From Theropithecus gelada (taxonomy: Eukaryota; Chordata; Mammalia; Primates; Cercopithecidae): a stretch of DNA of 64,000 bases. Position 1 is the stretch's first letter. Each line of letters starts with the position of its first letter. This document shows positions 1 to 11,565 of the stretch, one piece after another. The DNA lies in assembly GCF_003255815.1 (NCBI RefSeq), contig NC_037671.1:151922654-151986653 (forward strand), in the 5' to 3' direction. A program made the position numbers and the translations under genes. The notes beneath the pieces are model-generated. The model saw nothing but the letters and a program-made list of their open reading frames with translations. It made no database searches and was not told the DNA's origin.

Positions 1-128
1 TAGGACATCATTAGAATAGATGTAATTTAAAAATTAGCTATTATTTCTTAACTAGTACAAATGATGGAATAGTAAAAAGCTATTTTTGGTCTTTTAGAAA
101 TCGTGTTTTAAAAAGAAGGATGCATTAC

Positions 129-181
129 CTCATAAATCTTGTTAAGGTGTTTTGCATGAACATGCATACGGCCATTCCATC
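129..181 (-). CDS. ECHDC1: ECHDC1 exon 4: residues 122-138, short exon
   Basis: This is a 53-base exon. Read on the minus strand it encodes DGMAVCMFMQNTLTRFM plus two bases of the following Arg codon. It matches the ECHDC1 segment after SLGTPE as I remember it. The acceptor is tatttaaag (182 upward) and the donor is ATGAG/gtaatg (128 downward), both canonical AG and GT. The segment forms a helix between the two oxyanion-hole loops of the crotonase fold. The second loop (GWALGGG in the family) and the C-terminal half must lie beyond position 1. This exon fixes the reading frame and so confirms the GC donor of the preceding exon. Confidence 0.93.
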
Positions 182-991
182 CTTTAAATAAAAATAAGCA
201 GAAACACAAAGGTATAATGCAAATATATTACATTAAATTTTTTTAATTAAGTTTTTACAAAGTAATGAAGCCAAAAATATGTATTTTTTAAACAATGATG
301 TTTCCATTTAAAACTCTTTGATGTTGTCTGAAATGCAAATAATGCTGTATTTGACTTTGTTGACATCCTAGGGCTCCTTGAGCTCAGCTTTGCATGAGGT
401 ATTAGCAAAGATGTAGGGATAAGTGACAGATCACATACTCTAGATCACTATGGAGTTCTACTCAGGGTAATGATGGGGGGAAAGGCGTAAGATATACCCA
501 TCTGTTATCCTTAAGACGATAAACTTATCAAAGAAGAAGGGAAAGAAGGGAAAAGTTATGTTAAGTTTTGGTTTTTTAAAAAAATATTTCTAAGGCTTTA
601 TCTTGGTATTGCCACAACTTATAATTTTCTTAAACAAATTTCCTAAGAGTACTCCAAACTCATTGCCTTGTCTTTTTTTTAGCTCACATACTTTCTTCAA
701 TCCAGTGTAATCTGGCCCTCTGCCTTATCCCAAAATCTCTCCTGAAAAGCTTTTAATAATCTCCTACTTGTCAAATTAAATGACTTTTCCTTATTCATCT
801 TTTCTCTCTTCATAACACACAGTACTTTTCTTTAATCAGTTTCTTCATTTTCATATTTGCTCTCACATTCTAGTAACATTTTACACTCCAGATTCTCTTA
901 TTTCTTTGTTTGTTGTTTTCCAGTCTTCTTCCTTGGCTCTTCTTATCCAACTAATCCCCTAAATCCATGCAGTTTCAAAAATCCAATCCAT

Positions 992-1290
992 GGCCGGGCG
1001 CGGTGGCTCAAGCCTGTAATCCCAGCACTTTGGGAGGCCGAGACGGGCGGATCACGAGGTCAGGAGATCGAGACCATCCTGGCTAACACGGTGAAACCCC
1101 ATCTCTACTAAAAATTACAAAAAACTAGCCGGGCGAGGTGGCGGGTGCCTGTAGTCCCAGCTACTCGGGAGGCTGAGCCAGGAGAATGGCATGAACCCGG
1201 GAGGCGGAGCTTGCAGTGAGCTGAGATCCAGCCACTGCACTCCAGCCTGGGTGACAGAGCAAGACTCCGTCTCAAAAAAAAAAAAAAAAA
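992..1290 (+). mobile_element. AluY, Old World monkey-type (AluYR-like)
   Basis: Full-length Alu with a ggccgggcgcggtggctcaa head and a poly(A) tail. Its diagnostic positions include ctcaagcctg, aaactagccgggcgaggtgg and gagatccagccactgc. It is flanked by a perfect target duplication, aaaaatccaatccat, at 977-991 and about 1291-1305. Young insertion in ECHDC1 intron 3. Confidence 0.95.
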
Positions 1291-1435
1291 AAAAATCCAA
1301 TCCATGATTTACTCTCTTCTTTATTTATCATTTCTTTTTCTTTTTTTTTTGGAAGTCTCATCTACTTCCATATAAAGTGCTAAAATCTACTAGACATTTT
1401 CACATTCTGATAGCACCTCAAACTCAGCACAGCAA

Positions 1436-1570
1436 AACCAACTGAAAGTAAAAGAACTGAGTTTGAATCCTAGTGCTGCCACTTAATAACAACATGAATT
1501 TGAGCAAGTCATGACTATGTAATTCAGTTTCCTCATCCATAAGAAATGAGAAATTTTTTTAAAATTTGCA
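1436..1570 (+). repeat. MIR fragment
   Basis: Contains gagtttgaatcctagtgctgcc followed by gagcaagtca and cagtttcctcatccataag, the core of the MIR consensus in plus orientation. Ancient tRNA-derived SINE. Confidence 0.65.
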
Positions 1571-3194
1571 CTATTTGACTTAAAGGATGTTTAGAAAGAT
1601 GACAATATACCTAGAAACTCTGTAAAAGATTGCATAAGAGTTCTGTGTTAGTGGAAAAAGTTAGTGTAAGAGTTCTGAGCTAGTGGTCAATAAGGCTCAG
1701 AATTTTGGTACTATGTTTGGCTTTCCTATTTCACAATTCTCTCACACTCAGTTATTTACCAAGTACTTCTCCTTGGATATTCCTTAGAAATATTTCAAAT
1801 ATCGATCCCTTCTTTTATATTTCCGCTGCTGTTGCATTAGTTCATACCTGTGTTACTCAAGCCTTGATAAGTACAATAAGATGGCTTTGCTTTCTCCCAC
1901 CCAAGGACTAATCAGACCCAACACCGATTAACTTCCAAGATTGGCAAGACTGGGTGCATTCAGGGTGGTATGGCCGGAGATAACAGCTTTGCTTCCTCAC
2001 TGATTTCTGTATTTAATTTCTTTTTCCTCTTAAATATAATCTTCCATCCTGCTACCTAATAATCCTTCCTGTAGGATGATGATGTCTTACAGAATACAAC
2101 CTGAATTTCTTGGCAAGACCACCTGATTCCAAACTATCTTATCAACTTTGACTACCATACCCCTCATCCAAGCATCCTAATTTCACCACACAAACTACTT
2201 GTCATCCCTCTAACACCTTACACTTATTGTGGCTCCTGTGTCTTTGCTTTCATCATTCCTACTAGTTGGAGTAGGCTGTCCTTCTCTTTACCTATTTCAA
2301 GGAATGCCCAGATCATATATTTTTCCATCAAGATTTTCTAAATCTCACAATAAAAATTTTCTCTTTTGCGTTTCCATAGTATTTTTATTTTTATGCCTTA
2401 ATTATAGTACTTATAAATTGTGTTGTATGAATATGTGTTCAGATGCATTATCAGACACATCATCTTTACAAGACGGGACTAGAGAACATAATAATAAGTT
2501 CTCAATAATTTTGCCAGAGATACAGAAATACAACAACTATCAAAGTATAAGTATTATAAAAAGTGCTTGAACAAACTGAGAAGAGTGTCAAAGAAGAAAT
2601 TATTCATTTCAATTGGGATGGGGGTAGTTAGAGAGGCTTTAGAGAGGAGAAGGGAACGTGGCATTTGCTAGGTCTAGACAGTAAGTCCCTTGATGGTGAT
2701 ACTATGCCTTCTCCCTCCTCAGATGCTAGTAAAATGTTTTGCACATAGTGTTTGTTGAACTTAACAAAATTAGATGAATTTTAGATGGAGAACTATGTTG
2801 ATTTATAAAACAAATGCAGTCAAGAAAAAGTAAAAGCCAATGTGGAAGGAATTTCCTAATCCAAAGCTGTTATCAGGAAGACCAGTGTAGCTCACAAAGT
2901 GATGAGAAAATTAACACAGGCACAAAGAGCTAAAAAGTTTTCAAAGTGAACCGGTTTATCCTCTGCTAAAAACCTTTCCAATAAAACCTGTTCTATTACC
3001 TACATCAAATAATTTTAATATGCATATTTGCTCTTGCTAGATTTAGATTACTTAAAATTCCCATGAAGTATATAGAATTGGTAGAAATAAAGGAAAAGCA
3101 AGTATTGGCCTGTGTACTACTATAATTTTCATTCAGAAGACAAAAGGCACACACTAAAAATGTCTATTAGAAGTCGTATGAAATAAACGGTTAG
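1571..3194. other. Intronic DNA, mostly unclassified
   Basis: Apart from the 5S pseudogene at 1859-1981, a weak L2-like tail near 2675-2765 (agtcccttgatgg ... cacatagtgtttgttgaa) is all I can suggest. No exon or conserved open frame is seen. Confidence 0.4.
1859..1981 (-). pseudogene. 5S rRNA pseudogene in ECHDC1 intron 3
   Basis: Read on the minus strand from 1981, the sequence starts like 5S rRNA. CGGCCATACCACCCTGA is intact, followed by recognisable TCTTGGAAG, TTAGTCCTTGG and GTGGGAGA blocks in the correct order and spacing. About the first 90 nucleotides align by eye, with roughly three quarters of positions matching and a one-base deletion in the middle. The last 30 are badly decayed, but AGGCTT at 1864-1859 sits where the 5S 3' end should be, giving about 121-123 nt in total. 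The internal TFIIIA/TFIIIC control region is mutated, so transcription is unlikely. No poly(A) tail or clear target duplication is visible. It lies in the same orientation as the host gene. Confidence 0.85.
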
Positions 3195-3450
3195 AACAAC
3201 AGTTTCTAAAGCCAATCTGCCTAGGTTTGAATTTGGGCTCTAGCACTTTCTAATTAGTTTGACTTTGCCCAACCTGCTTAACCTCTCTGTCCTACAGTCT
3301 CTTATCTGCAAATTGTGCTAGTAGTAGTACCTATTTTATTAAGGGAGCTAGTAATGATTAAGCAAGTTATGGCACCAAATGAGGTTAGAACAGTGTCTGA
3401 CATATAGTAAGAGAATAAAAGTTATCTATCATTATTATTAATATTACTAA
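3195..3450 (+). repeat. MIR element
   Basis: Near full-length MIR: gtttgaatttgggctctagc, then aacctgcttaacctctctgt, then gtacctattttatt, then aacagtgtctgacatatagtaag, in consensus order. Confidence 0.75.
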
Positions 3451-4041
3451 CAATACTGGCAATAGATAATGAGTATGTTTTGGTTTTAAGTGTATCATAA
3501 AACAGAAGTTTAAGCAGTATTGGCCAACATGCTCTAGAGATAAGAAAGATTTCATTAAATTTGTCTCCCAAAGTTATTAAACCCACAATGGTTAAATGCT
3601 CTGTCCTCTCACTGGGTTGAAGAAAGCAAACAAGCCAGTAAGAGATACCTGTGATAGAGTAAGCTGTGGGTGAGGAACCAATAAAAAGCTAGACCTGCTC
3701 TAATGTATAAAAGCTGGAAGCTGAGAAGTACTAAAACAAGGTTTTGAAAGTTGCTGCAGACAGTGGTATTTTCATGCTTATCTGGATGATACCTGAGATC
3801 CAACCCTACTCTTCTAGATCCTTCTCATAAAACAAGGATAAGAAGAACAATGCTCAGCCAAAATGCCAAAAGGAAGGATTAACATCATATTAAGCCATGT
3901 TTACAGTAGAAAAATGCCCAGCCTGTAGAAGTATCTTATTTAGAAACATAAATAAGCCTCTTTCTTAAGTGTTTATTATATGGATTTATTAACTTCCTCA
4001 AAATACACGGAAGGGTTTAGAGAAAATTAAAATAGCTTGCC

Positions 4042-4344
4042 TTTTTTTTTTTTTTTTTTTTTTTAGCTAGTGTATTGCTCTGTCACCCAGGCTGAAGTGC
4101 AGTGGCGTGATCTTGACTCACTACAACCTCCTTCTCCTGGGTTCAAGTGGTTCTCCTGCCTCAGCCTCCTGAGTAGCTGGTATTACTGGCACCTGCCATC
4201 ATGGCCAAGTAATTTTTGTATTTGTAGTAGAAACAGGTTTCACTATGTTAGCCAGGCTGGTCTCGAACTCCTGACCTCAGGTGATCTGTCCACCTCGGCC
4301 TCCTAAAGTGCTGAGATTACAGGTGTGAGCTACTGTGCTTGGCC
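4042..4344 (-). mobile_element. Alu (S-type), antisense
   Basis: Poly(T) start, gctctgtcacccaggctg, gtgagctactgtgcttggcc end. Diverged; the aggtgatctg segment fits the AluS class. Confidence 0.9.
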
Positions 4345-5747
4345 GCTTGTCTATAAATTAATCAGGGTATGGAACTGTACAATAGTAGTAGCAAACACAA
4401 GGAAGTTAGACAAGAACTTTGAGGTCACTGTAGAAATATAAGGAACAGAGATCTAAGGAACAATAGATTGGGAGAAAAGTAACAAGGAAAGTTAAGGGAC
4501 AAAGGAGGAGACAGATTAAGAACAGAAAGGTTTCTAAATGCCACACTTTTCCTTGAGGCATTATACCCATCCATTGCAGACTAAGCAGGTTTTATTTCCC
4601 TACGTTCTAAAGCCTATAACTGCACTTTGATTACATATTCCCTCTGAAAGGAAACTTCTTGTAGCCTACAGGACATCTGTGGCATCAAATCCAAGTCTTA
4701 ATATTTAAATATATTTTTTTTCTATTTTATTCCTTTGTCTTTCCCATACATAACTTTTCAGCAGGGTTAATCTTTGTGTTATCCTAGTGGATCTCCTGGC
4801 CTCTACCATCTGAACCAAGAATTACCTGCCTAATAGGGACAGTTGGAGCTCTTTTCCTGCACAATAAACAAAGCATACCAAGATGCGACCAACTTCTTAT
4901 GGGATCAGTTACACTAAAGAAAAAAAAGTGGAATAATAGATAACAAATATAATAAAATGTTGATAGGCTTGACGCTCTTATGAGTACATGAGGGTTTCAC
5001 TGTATTAGTCTCTGCTTTTACCCATATTTGGTAATTTATATTAATAAAAAGTTTTTGAAAACTGAACAAATAGCAAAAACATCAAAATAATTATATTTTT
5101 ATGATAAAAAGACCATTTAATAATCACTTCCAAACATTTTATTACAATTAGAAGGAATTATAATCCAGTTGCTAAAATTGTCATATATTTCAGTTATCTC
5201 ATCATCCTCAGAAAGCAAATTCACCAAATTAAGTAGATGCTAGTGATGCATCTGTAACAACAAAGACACTGACAGACAAACTGTTTACAACTTAAAGTCA
5301 TGGTAAGTTTCAGAATGTTTCAGCCATGAGGGGGAGATGCAATTATATATTGCAGCTGTAACTCATATATAACACATGTATGAGCCTCAAAAGTCCTGAG
5401 GTCATTTTAAATTTCAGCTTTACACAGATTTATAGTTCCTTCTCAAGTATATAGGAATATAGTTTATAGGAAACATCAGGAACTTTACATAAACTACTTC
5501 TAGTTCTTGTTAATTTTAATATCATAATGTGATAAACACACCCCATATGTATTATTGCAATTCTTGGATGTATTGTTACATACATACAATTCTTGCACGT
5601 ATTGTTACAATTCTTAAAATTATCCATAAATATTCAAAGTGTTTATTTTTATGCTATATATTTCTTATACTGTGACTTCAGAGATTTCATAAAAGGATAA
5701 TAAAGAATTCATCTACCCTATAAAATGCTTTAAATAGCCAGGTGTCG
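4345..5747. other. Intronic DNA with no recognised feature
   Basis: AT-rich intron 3 sequence of ECHDC1. I see no exon, RNA gene or clear repeat. Confidence 0.4.
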
Positions 5748-6047
5748 GGCTGGGTGCAGTAGCTCACGCCTGTAATCCTAGCACTTTGGAAGGCTAAGGA
5801 GGGTGGATCACCTGAGGTCAGGAGTTTGAGACCAGCCTGGCCAAAATGGTGAAACCTCGTCTCTACTAAAAATACAAAAACTAGCCAGGTGTGGTGGCGG
5901 ATGTCTGTAATCCCAGCTACTTGGGAGGCTGAGGCAGGAAAGTTGCTTGAACCCAGGAGGTGGAGACTGCAGTGAGCCGAGATCACACCACTGCACTCCA
6001 GCCTGGGTGACAGAGCCAGACTCCGTCTCAAAACAAACAAACAAAAA
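5748..6047 (+). mobile_element. Alu (S-type), first of a head-to-tail pair
   Basis: Complete dimer ending in an (AAAC)n tail. It is followed directly by a second Alu in the same orientation. Confidence 0.9.
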
Positions 6048-6051
6048 ACCA

Positions 6052-6345
6052 GCCAGGCCTGGTGGTTCATGCCTGTAATCCTGGCACTTTGTTAGGTGGA
6101 GGAGGGCAGATCACTTGAGGTCAGGAGTTTGAGACCAGCCTGTCCAACATGGTGAAAACCTGTTTCTACTAAAAACACAAAAATTAGCTGGGCATAGTGG
6201 CCCATGCCTGTAATCCCAGCTACTTGGGAGGCTGAGGCAGGAGAATCACTTGAACCCGGGAGGCGGAGGTTGCAGTGAGCTGAGATCGCTGCCACTGTAC
6301 TCCAGTCTGGGCGACAGAGCAAGACTCTGTCTCAATAAAATAAAA
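6052..6345 (+). mobile_element. Alu (S-type), second of a head-to-tail pair
   Basis: Starts within a few bases of the preceding Alu tail, so it probably inserted at that A-rich tail. It ends in a caataaaataaaatg tail. Confidence 0.9.
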
Positions 6346-6949
6346 TGAGATCAATGTTTTAAATAAAATAAGAATCTGATCTGAGTTCTAAGCACACTCA
6401 TTGTAAAGCAGATTCACAATTCCACATTTCCTTGATGAGACTGGCAGATGCATATAGCAACAAGTGACAAACACTTGCAGTAACACTACTCCTCAGCTGT
6501 CAATCAAGATTTACTTCAGGCGTTGAAAAGAGCAGATTACTTGGAGAATGTAGGTACTAGAAAGAATAAACTTTACTAAGTGATTCCTTATTTGAAGCTG
6601 GAATAAAAACTCTCTCCATGTTTTCCTGCATGACTTACGCCAGACCAATGATGTATATATACTACATATATATAATGATGTATATATAAAGCAATGAGCA
6701 TGTTTCCACTTCCATCTTTAAATATAGAGAAAAAGAATAGTGGCCATATGATCTAAAGAGGCAGAAACAACCTTCTAACTAGAAGAAAATAAGAAAGTAA
6801 AATAACCCTTCATCTTACTAGAGATGTTTTCCTAACCAGCTTCTATCAAACCCACAAGAGTCTATTATATTATTCTGTCTTTAACAGTGTCTTTCATGAA
6901 CTAAGGTGAACAGTGATACAACCATTCGAGAGATGAAAAATACATATAT

Positions 6950-7317
6950 ATAGGTTGAGCTATGAAAATCTGAAATCTAAACACTCCAAAATCTAAAATC
7001 TGAAATCTAAAAGCTCCAAAATCTAACTTTTTGAGTGCTGACATGATACCATAAGTGGAAAATTCCACAGCTGACCTCATGTACACAAACTTTGTTTCAT
7101 GTAAAAAATTATTGAAAACACTGTATAAAATTACCTTTAGGCTGTGTGTTTAAGGTGTATATGAAATATAAGTGAATTTTTTGTTTAGAGTTGGGTTCCA
7201 TTCCCAGGATATCTCATTATATATATACACACATATACAAATACTCCAAAATCTGAAAAAATGTAAAATCTGAAATACTTATAGTTCCAAGCATTTTGGA
7301 TAAGGGATACTCAACCT
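6950..7317 (-). mobile_element. Tigger-like (pogo/TcMar) non-autonomous DNA transposon
   Basis: The right end reads ggataagggatactcaacct, whose complement is the CAGGTTGAGTATCCCTTATCC-type Tigger terminus. The left end carries the decayed partner aggttgag. Flanking TA dinucleotides fit the TA target site. The interior has the typical repeated ctgaaatctaaa / ctccaaaatct phrases. Subfamily not assigned. Confidence 0.75.
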
Positions 7318-7514
7318 GTATAATCGAATGACTTGCAGGTGACATAGCTAATAATTAGATCTTGGGGGAAAAAAATCTGTCTTTTCAAATTTCCAGATTA
7401 GTGCTATAACCATTCAGATACATCACAAATTTAAGTCTAGTGAAGTGCTACAAATTATGCATCATCTCATTAATGAAAATGTTTATTAATCTCAAGATCT
7501 TTGAAATAAAAATA

Positions 7515-7735
7515 ATAGCTACCTTTTTCAGATACAGCGCTAGTAGGCACTTTATATATATTATCTTGAATCCTCACAATAGCTCAGCGAAATATCTACA
7601 ATAATCCTCATTTATAGATTAGGAAAATAAGATTTAGAAAGATTAAGTGACTTGCCTAATCACTTAGCCAGAGAGTATTGAAACCAGCTTTCAAATCCAA
7701 GTTTATCAAAGCCAGTGTTCTGATTATCTGAAAGA
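7515..7735 (-). repeat. MIR element
   Basis: Antisense MIR core: aatcctcatttatagattagg, aagtgacttgcctaatcac, and a 3' remnant of the gattcgaac region. Confidence 0.75.
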
Positions 7736-8321
7736 TTCTTTCTCACATATGCAAATAATAATCATATACTACATACAGTGGTATGAGACTTGTATAATAT
7801 CATGAAAACTTTATTACCCACCTACAGCCCACATCTATAATTAAATGGAAACAAATATTACTTACTTTTTTCCCTTTCTAATTTCATTTCCTTCCTTTTT
7901 TTCTCCTAGAAGATGTGGTAGAGGGGGAAGGAGCACTGAATTCATGAAAAACAGGTTCCTTGTAAGATTGATAAAGGAAGATGACAGCATTTTTACTCTA
8001 TCAGAGTAATTCAAAAGCATATTTTTAAAGTTGTTACTACTTCTTGAACTTTACTATGTGCCAGAACTAGGTGCTTTATGTACATACCTCATGTAAAACT
8101 TCTTATCATGAAATGCTACAGAGCTTCCACTTAAAAGCATTCAAATTCTTGCTGATTTTAATGATGACCATCTTTGTTCATTGCTAATCTTCCTGTCCTT
8201 CATTTTTTTCAGCCCTTCACACTACTGCACCCTCATCTTTAAAAAGCGAAACAAATAAACAACAATAACGAAAGTACTGACTTCATATGACTGCTAAAGG
8301 AAAAGTGATGATATTGAATTT
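7736..8321. other. Intronic DNA, weak MIR remnant only
   Basis: A short MIR-like stretch (actatgtgccagaactaggtg near 8053) is visible. Nothing else is supported. Confidence 0.4.
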
Positions 8322-8345
8322 GATCTATCATCTTTTTTTGTTTGC

Positions 8346-8649
8346 TTTTTTTTTTTTTTTTTTGAGACAGAGTCTTACTCTGTCGCCCAGGCTGGAGTGC
8401 AGTGGCGCGATCTCGGCTCACTACAAGCTCTGCCTCCTGGGTTCACATCATTCTCCTGCCTCAGCCTCCCGAGTAGCTGGGACTACAGGCGCCTGATACC
8501 ACGCCCAGCTAATTTTTTGTTTTTGTATTTTTGCAGAGACGGGGTTTCACTGTGTAGGCCAGGATGGTCTTGATCTCCTGACCTCGTGATCCGCCCACCT
8601 CGGCCTCCCAAAGTGCTGGGATTACAGGCATGAGCCACCGCACCTGGCT
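8346..8649 (-). mobile_element. AluY, antisense, with target duplication
   Basis: Poly(T) head and a complete dimer. The 13-base duplication gatctatcatctt occurs at 8322-8334 and 8650-8662. Confidence 0.93.
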
Positions 8650-8689
8650 GATCTATCATCTTAATATTATTAATTTATATTACCTATTT

Positions 8690-8890
8690 AAAATGTTATA
8701 GTAGCTCCCTCTAGCTTACAAAGCACTTTAGAATAGCTAACTCAATCCTCAATAGATTTTAGTGAGATAGATTTTATATATCCCATGGAGCTAAGGCTAA
8801 GAGGAAGCTGAGCAACTTTCTCATTTAGTTGAGTGGCGCTGAGTAGCAGACCTATGTCTAAACCCAAGACGTCTCACTCTGCATTAAGAG
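8690..8890 (-). repeat. MIR-like fragment
   Basis: Antisense pieces of the MIR core (agcactttagaatagc, gctgagcaactttctcatttag, gtctaaacccaagacgtctc) in the right order but strongly diverged. Confidence 0.45.
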
Positions 8891-9835
8891 CTTTTCTTGA
8901 TCCTATTATAGTCACAGGTAGGCTCAACTAACCCAGGAATGTACTATATCAATGTAATTGAAAAAAAGAAACACCTAACACCTAGATCTTAGTTTCTAAC
9001 ACCATCCTCTACCATTTTCCATAACCAGGACTCCTTGAAGAAATCACTCATTACATAATTGGAGCAGGGAAAATTCAAGATTAACGTGGAGTATCTTATA
9101 ATACTAGAAAGTAAGGGAATACTCAAAAAACAAAAGGATGTGTCAAAGGAAGACAGGACTTTGGGCCTTTGGTCTTTGGGCTCCCAATGGCCAAAGCTGG
9201 AACAATTTGAGCAACAAAATGAATAATGAATATAAAATAAATATCCATGAGTGCATATTGATATAAATAACTGAATAAATAAGTATATGAATAAATGGGG
9301 GAGAAGACCCAAATCCCCCTTACATAAGAATAATGGACATATATGTCCCCCCTCCAGGAGATGGAATTTATTTTCCCTTCCCCCTTGAGTGTAGACTAAA
9401 CTTAGTGACTTGCTTCCAAGGAGTGGAGTATGGAAAGTAAATTTAAAATAGAGTAACCAGGCAAACACTACCTTGGCCAGGTGACCAAGGTTAACATCAT
9501 TAGTGGTAAGTCACCTTGACAGCATATTCCCTTGATGTGATGTGATGAAAACAGAAGCTTACCTCTGGTCTTTCTCTCAGAATCCCACAACCCCAATCTA
9601 ATATGAGAAAAACACCAAATTCCATTTGAAGGATATTCTGCAGAATATCTAACTAGTACTCTTCAAAACTGCCAAGGTCATGAAAAACAAGGTAAGCCTG
9701 AGAAACTGTCATAGATAAGAGGAATCTGAAACATGACAGCTAAAGGTACTGTGGTATCCCGGATTTGATCCTGAAGCAGAAAAGGGGCACCAGTAGAAAA
9801 AGTACTGAAATATGAATGAAGTGTGGAGTTTCTTT

Positions 9836-10470
9836 TTTCTTTTTTTAACTACTTTGTTGAATTATCATTATCAGGTAAAAAGCTGTACATATTTAGTGTA
9901 TACAACTTGATGAGTCTGTGGACAAGTATACACCCATTAAACCATCACCACCATCAAGGCCCTAGACATATACACTACCTCCCAAAGTTTCCTCCCACCC
10001 CTTTTATTATTAATATTAATTTTGTGTGTATGTGTAACAAGAACACTCAACATCAATCCCTGCCCATCCCCACCACCAAGCCCCTGACAATCACCATTCC
10101 AGTCTTGGCTTCTCTGAATTTTACTTTTTTTTTTTTTTTTTTTTTTGACAGGGTCTCACTCTGTCACCCAGGCTGGAGTGCAGTGACACCAACATGGCTC
10201 AATGAAGCCTTAAGCTCCTGGACTCAAGCAGCCTTCCCACCTCAGCCTCCCAAGTAGCTGGGACTACAGGTATGTGCCAGCAAACCCAGCTAATTTTTTT
10301 ATTTTTTTGTAGAGACAAGGACTGGCTATGTTGTCCAGGCTAGTGTTGAACTCCTGGTCTCAGGCAATCCTCCCATCTCAGCCTACCAAAGCACTCATTT
10401 TATAGGTGTGAGCCACCATGCTAGGCAGAGTTTCACTATTTTAGATTCCATATATAAATGAAATCATACA
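9836..10470 (-). mobile_element. Antisense L1 3' fragment inserted into the L1M
   Basis: Sequence such as acatatttagtgtatacaac and gattccatatataaatgaaa on either side of an Alu fits an antisense L1 3' region. The flanks gagtttct (near 9828) and gagtttca (near 10474) look like a short target duplication. The subfamily is uncertain. Confidence 0.5.
10125..10426 (-). mobile_element. Alu (J-type), antisense
   Basis: Poly(T) head and tgacagggtctcactctg start. Diverged, with AluJ-like features such as ctcaagcagccttcccacc and cctggtctcaggcaatcc. Confidence 0.88.
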
Positions 10471-10506
10471 GCAGAGTTTCATTAATAGTAAAGTACCAAT
10501 GTTGGA

Positions 10507-10889
10507 TGATATGGTTTGGCTCTGTGTCCCCCAACCAAATCTCATGTCAAATTGTAATTTCCAGTGTTGAAGGATGAAGGAGGGGCCTGGTGGGAGGTGA
10601 CTGGATTGTGGGGGTGGATTTCCCCCTTGCTGTTCTTGTGATAGTAAATGAGTTCTCATGAGACCTTGTTGTTTAAAAATGTGTGGCACCTCCCCCCGCC
10701 CTCCGGCTCCACCATGGTAAGATGTGCTTGCTTCACCTTTCCTTTGCACCGTAACTGTAAGTTTCCTGAGGCCTACAAGGCATGCTTCCTGTATAGCGTG
10801 CAGAACTGTAAGTCAATGAAATGTCTTTTCTTCAAAAATTACCCAGTCTTAGGTAGATCTTCATAGCAGTGTGAGAACAGACTACTACA
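10507..10889 (+). mobile_element. MaLR solo LTR (THE1/MST type)
   Basis: Starts tgatatggtttggctctgtg, has gggaggtgactggattgtggggg and ends agcagtgtgagaacagactactaca, as in THE1/MST LTRs. It is flanked by TTGGA on the left and TTGGT on the right, a 5-bp duplication inside the L1M sequence. No internal region is attached, so it is a solo LTR. Confidence 0.85.
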
Positions 10890-11422
10890 TTGGTTCATTA
10901 GTAGCAACAAATCTATGTACCACAGGAATATGAGACGTTAACAAAAGGGGAAACCGGATGCAGGGTGCATAGGAACTCTGTATTCCATCTGCAACTTTTC
11001 TGTAAATTTAAAATTATTCTAAACTTAAAAATATTTTTAAAAAAGAAATCAATTCACCTTAAAAATAAAGAGACAAAGTGGGGCATTTGAGGGGGCTGGA
11101 GCAACATTAACAGCAAGAGAGAGAGAGAATCCCTCCAAAATATCTAACACAACTGAGAGTGTTCTGCTAAACTAGAAATTATAGTAATTTCAAAGTTTTT
11201 AACAAGAGCCCTTTGCAGATATACTACTAATAAAACCTCAGAATCATTTGCTTGTTATATTGTTCCTCCTATAATTCTAAAAAAGAAAACAAACCAAAAT
11301 ATCCTATAATCCTTTGGAAGTTATTAAAGTCATCATAATAACCATTAGTAAAATATAAATGTCACAGTCATACATGTCTAATAAACATGTAGAATCTAAT
11401 GCATAATTCATATAACACTTGC

Positions 11423-11565
11423 CTCTGGAGTTCCTAGTGATTTCACAGCATTCAGATCAGATCCTGAAGAGAAAGTATTTTTTGCCCCACGGACAATGAG
11501 GCCTTTCCCCTCTGTCCAATTTTCCAATTCAATTACTTTTTCCAGAAGTTGTAGCATCATAACAC
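11423..11565 (-). CDS. ECHDC1: ECHDC1 exon 3: residues 75-121, first oxyanion-hole loop
   Basis: This exon is 143 bases: two bases finishing the Gly codon from exon 2, then 47 codons from VMMLQLLEKVIELENW to NAVKSLGTPE, ending in phase 0. It contains GLIVRGAKNTFSSGSDL, the crotonase-family segment whose backbone amides form half of the oxyanion hole that binds the CoA thioester carbonyl. The acceptor on the minus strand is ccatctctggcag at 11566 and above, with a good pyrimidine tract. The donor is CCAGAG/gcaagt at 11422-11417: a GC donor with every other position at consensus. The next coding exon (129-181) starts GAT GGA ATG and continues the known protein exactly from E to D, so no alternative GT donor keeps the frame. 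Intron 2 is 3.65 kb and intron 3 is 11.2 kb. Confidence 0.95.

Larger units (their letters stand above)
8965..11045 (+). mobile_element. Old L1M 3' end, split by later insertions
   Basis: The 3' UTR of an old L1M element (L1MC/L1ME type as I recall it). Phrases include ggccaggtgaccaaggttaac, gccaaggtcatgaaaaacaa, tggtatcccggatttgatcc, and the terminus gcaacttttctgtaaattta. It runs 8965 to about 9835, resumes at about 10471-10506, and ends at 10890-11045. The gaps hold an antisense L1 piece with an Alu and a MaLR LTR. Confidence 0.7.

Noticed and set aside
5687..6070. Many 60-145 codon frames across the window with phrases like SPRLECSG or PPPGFKRFSCLSLP
   Set aside because: These are antisense Alu translations and have no coding value.
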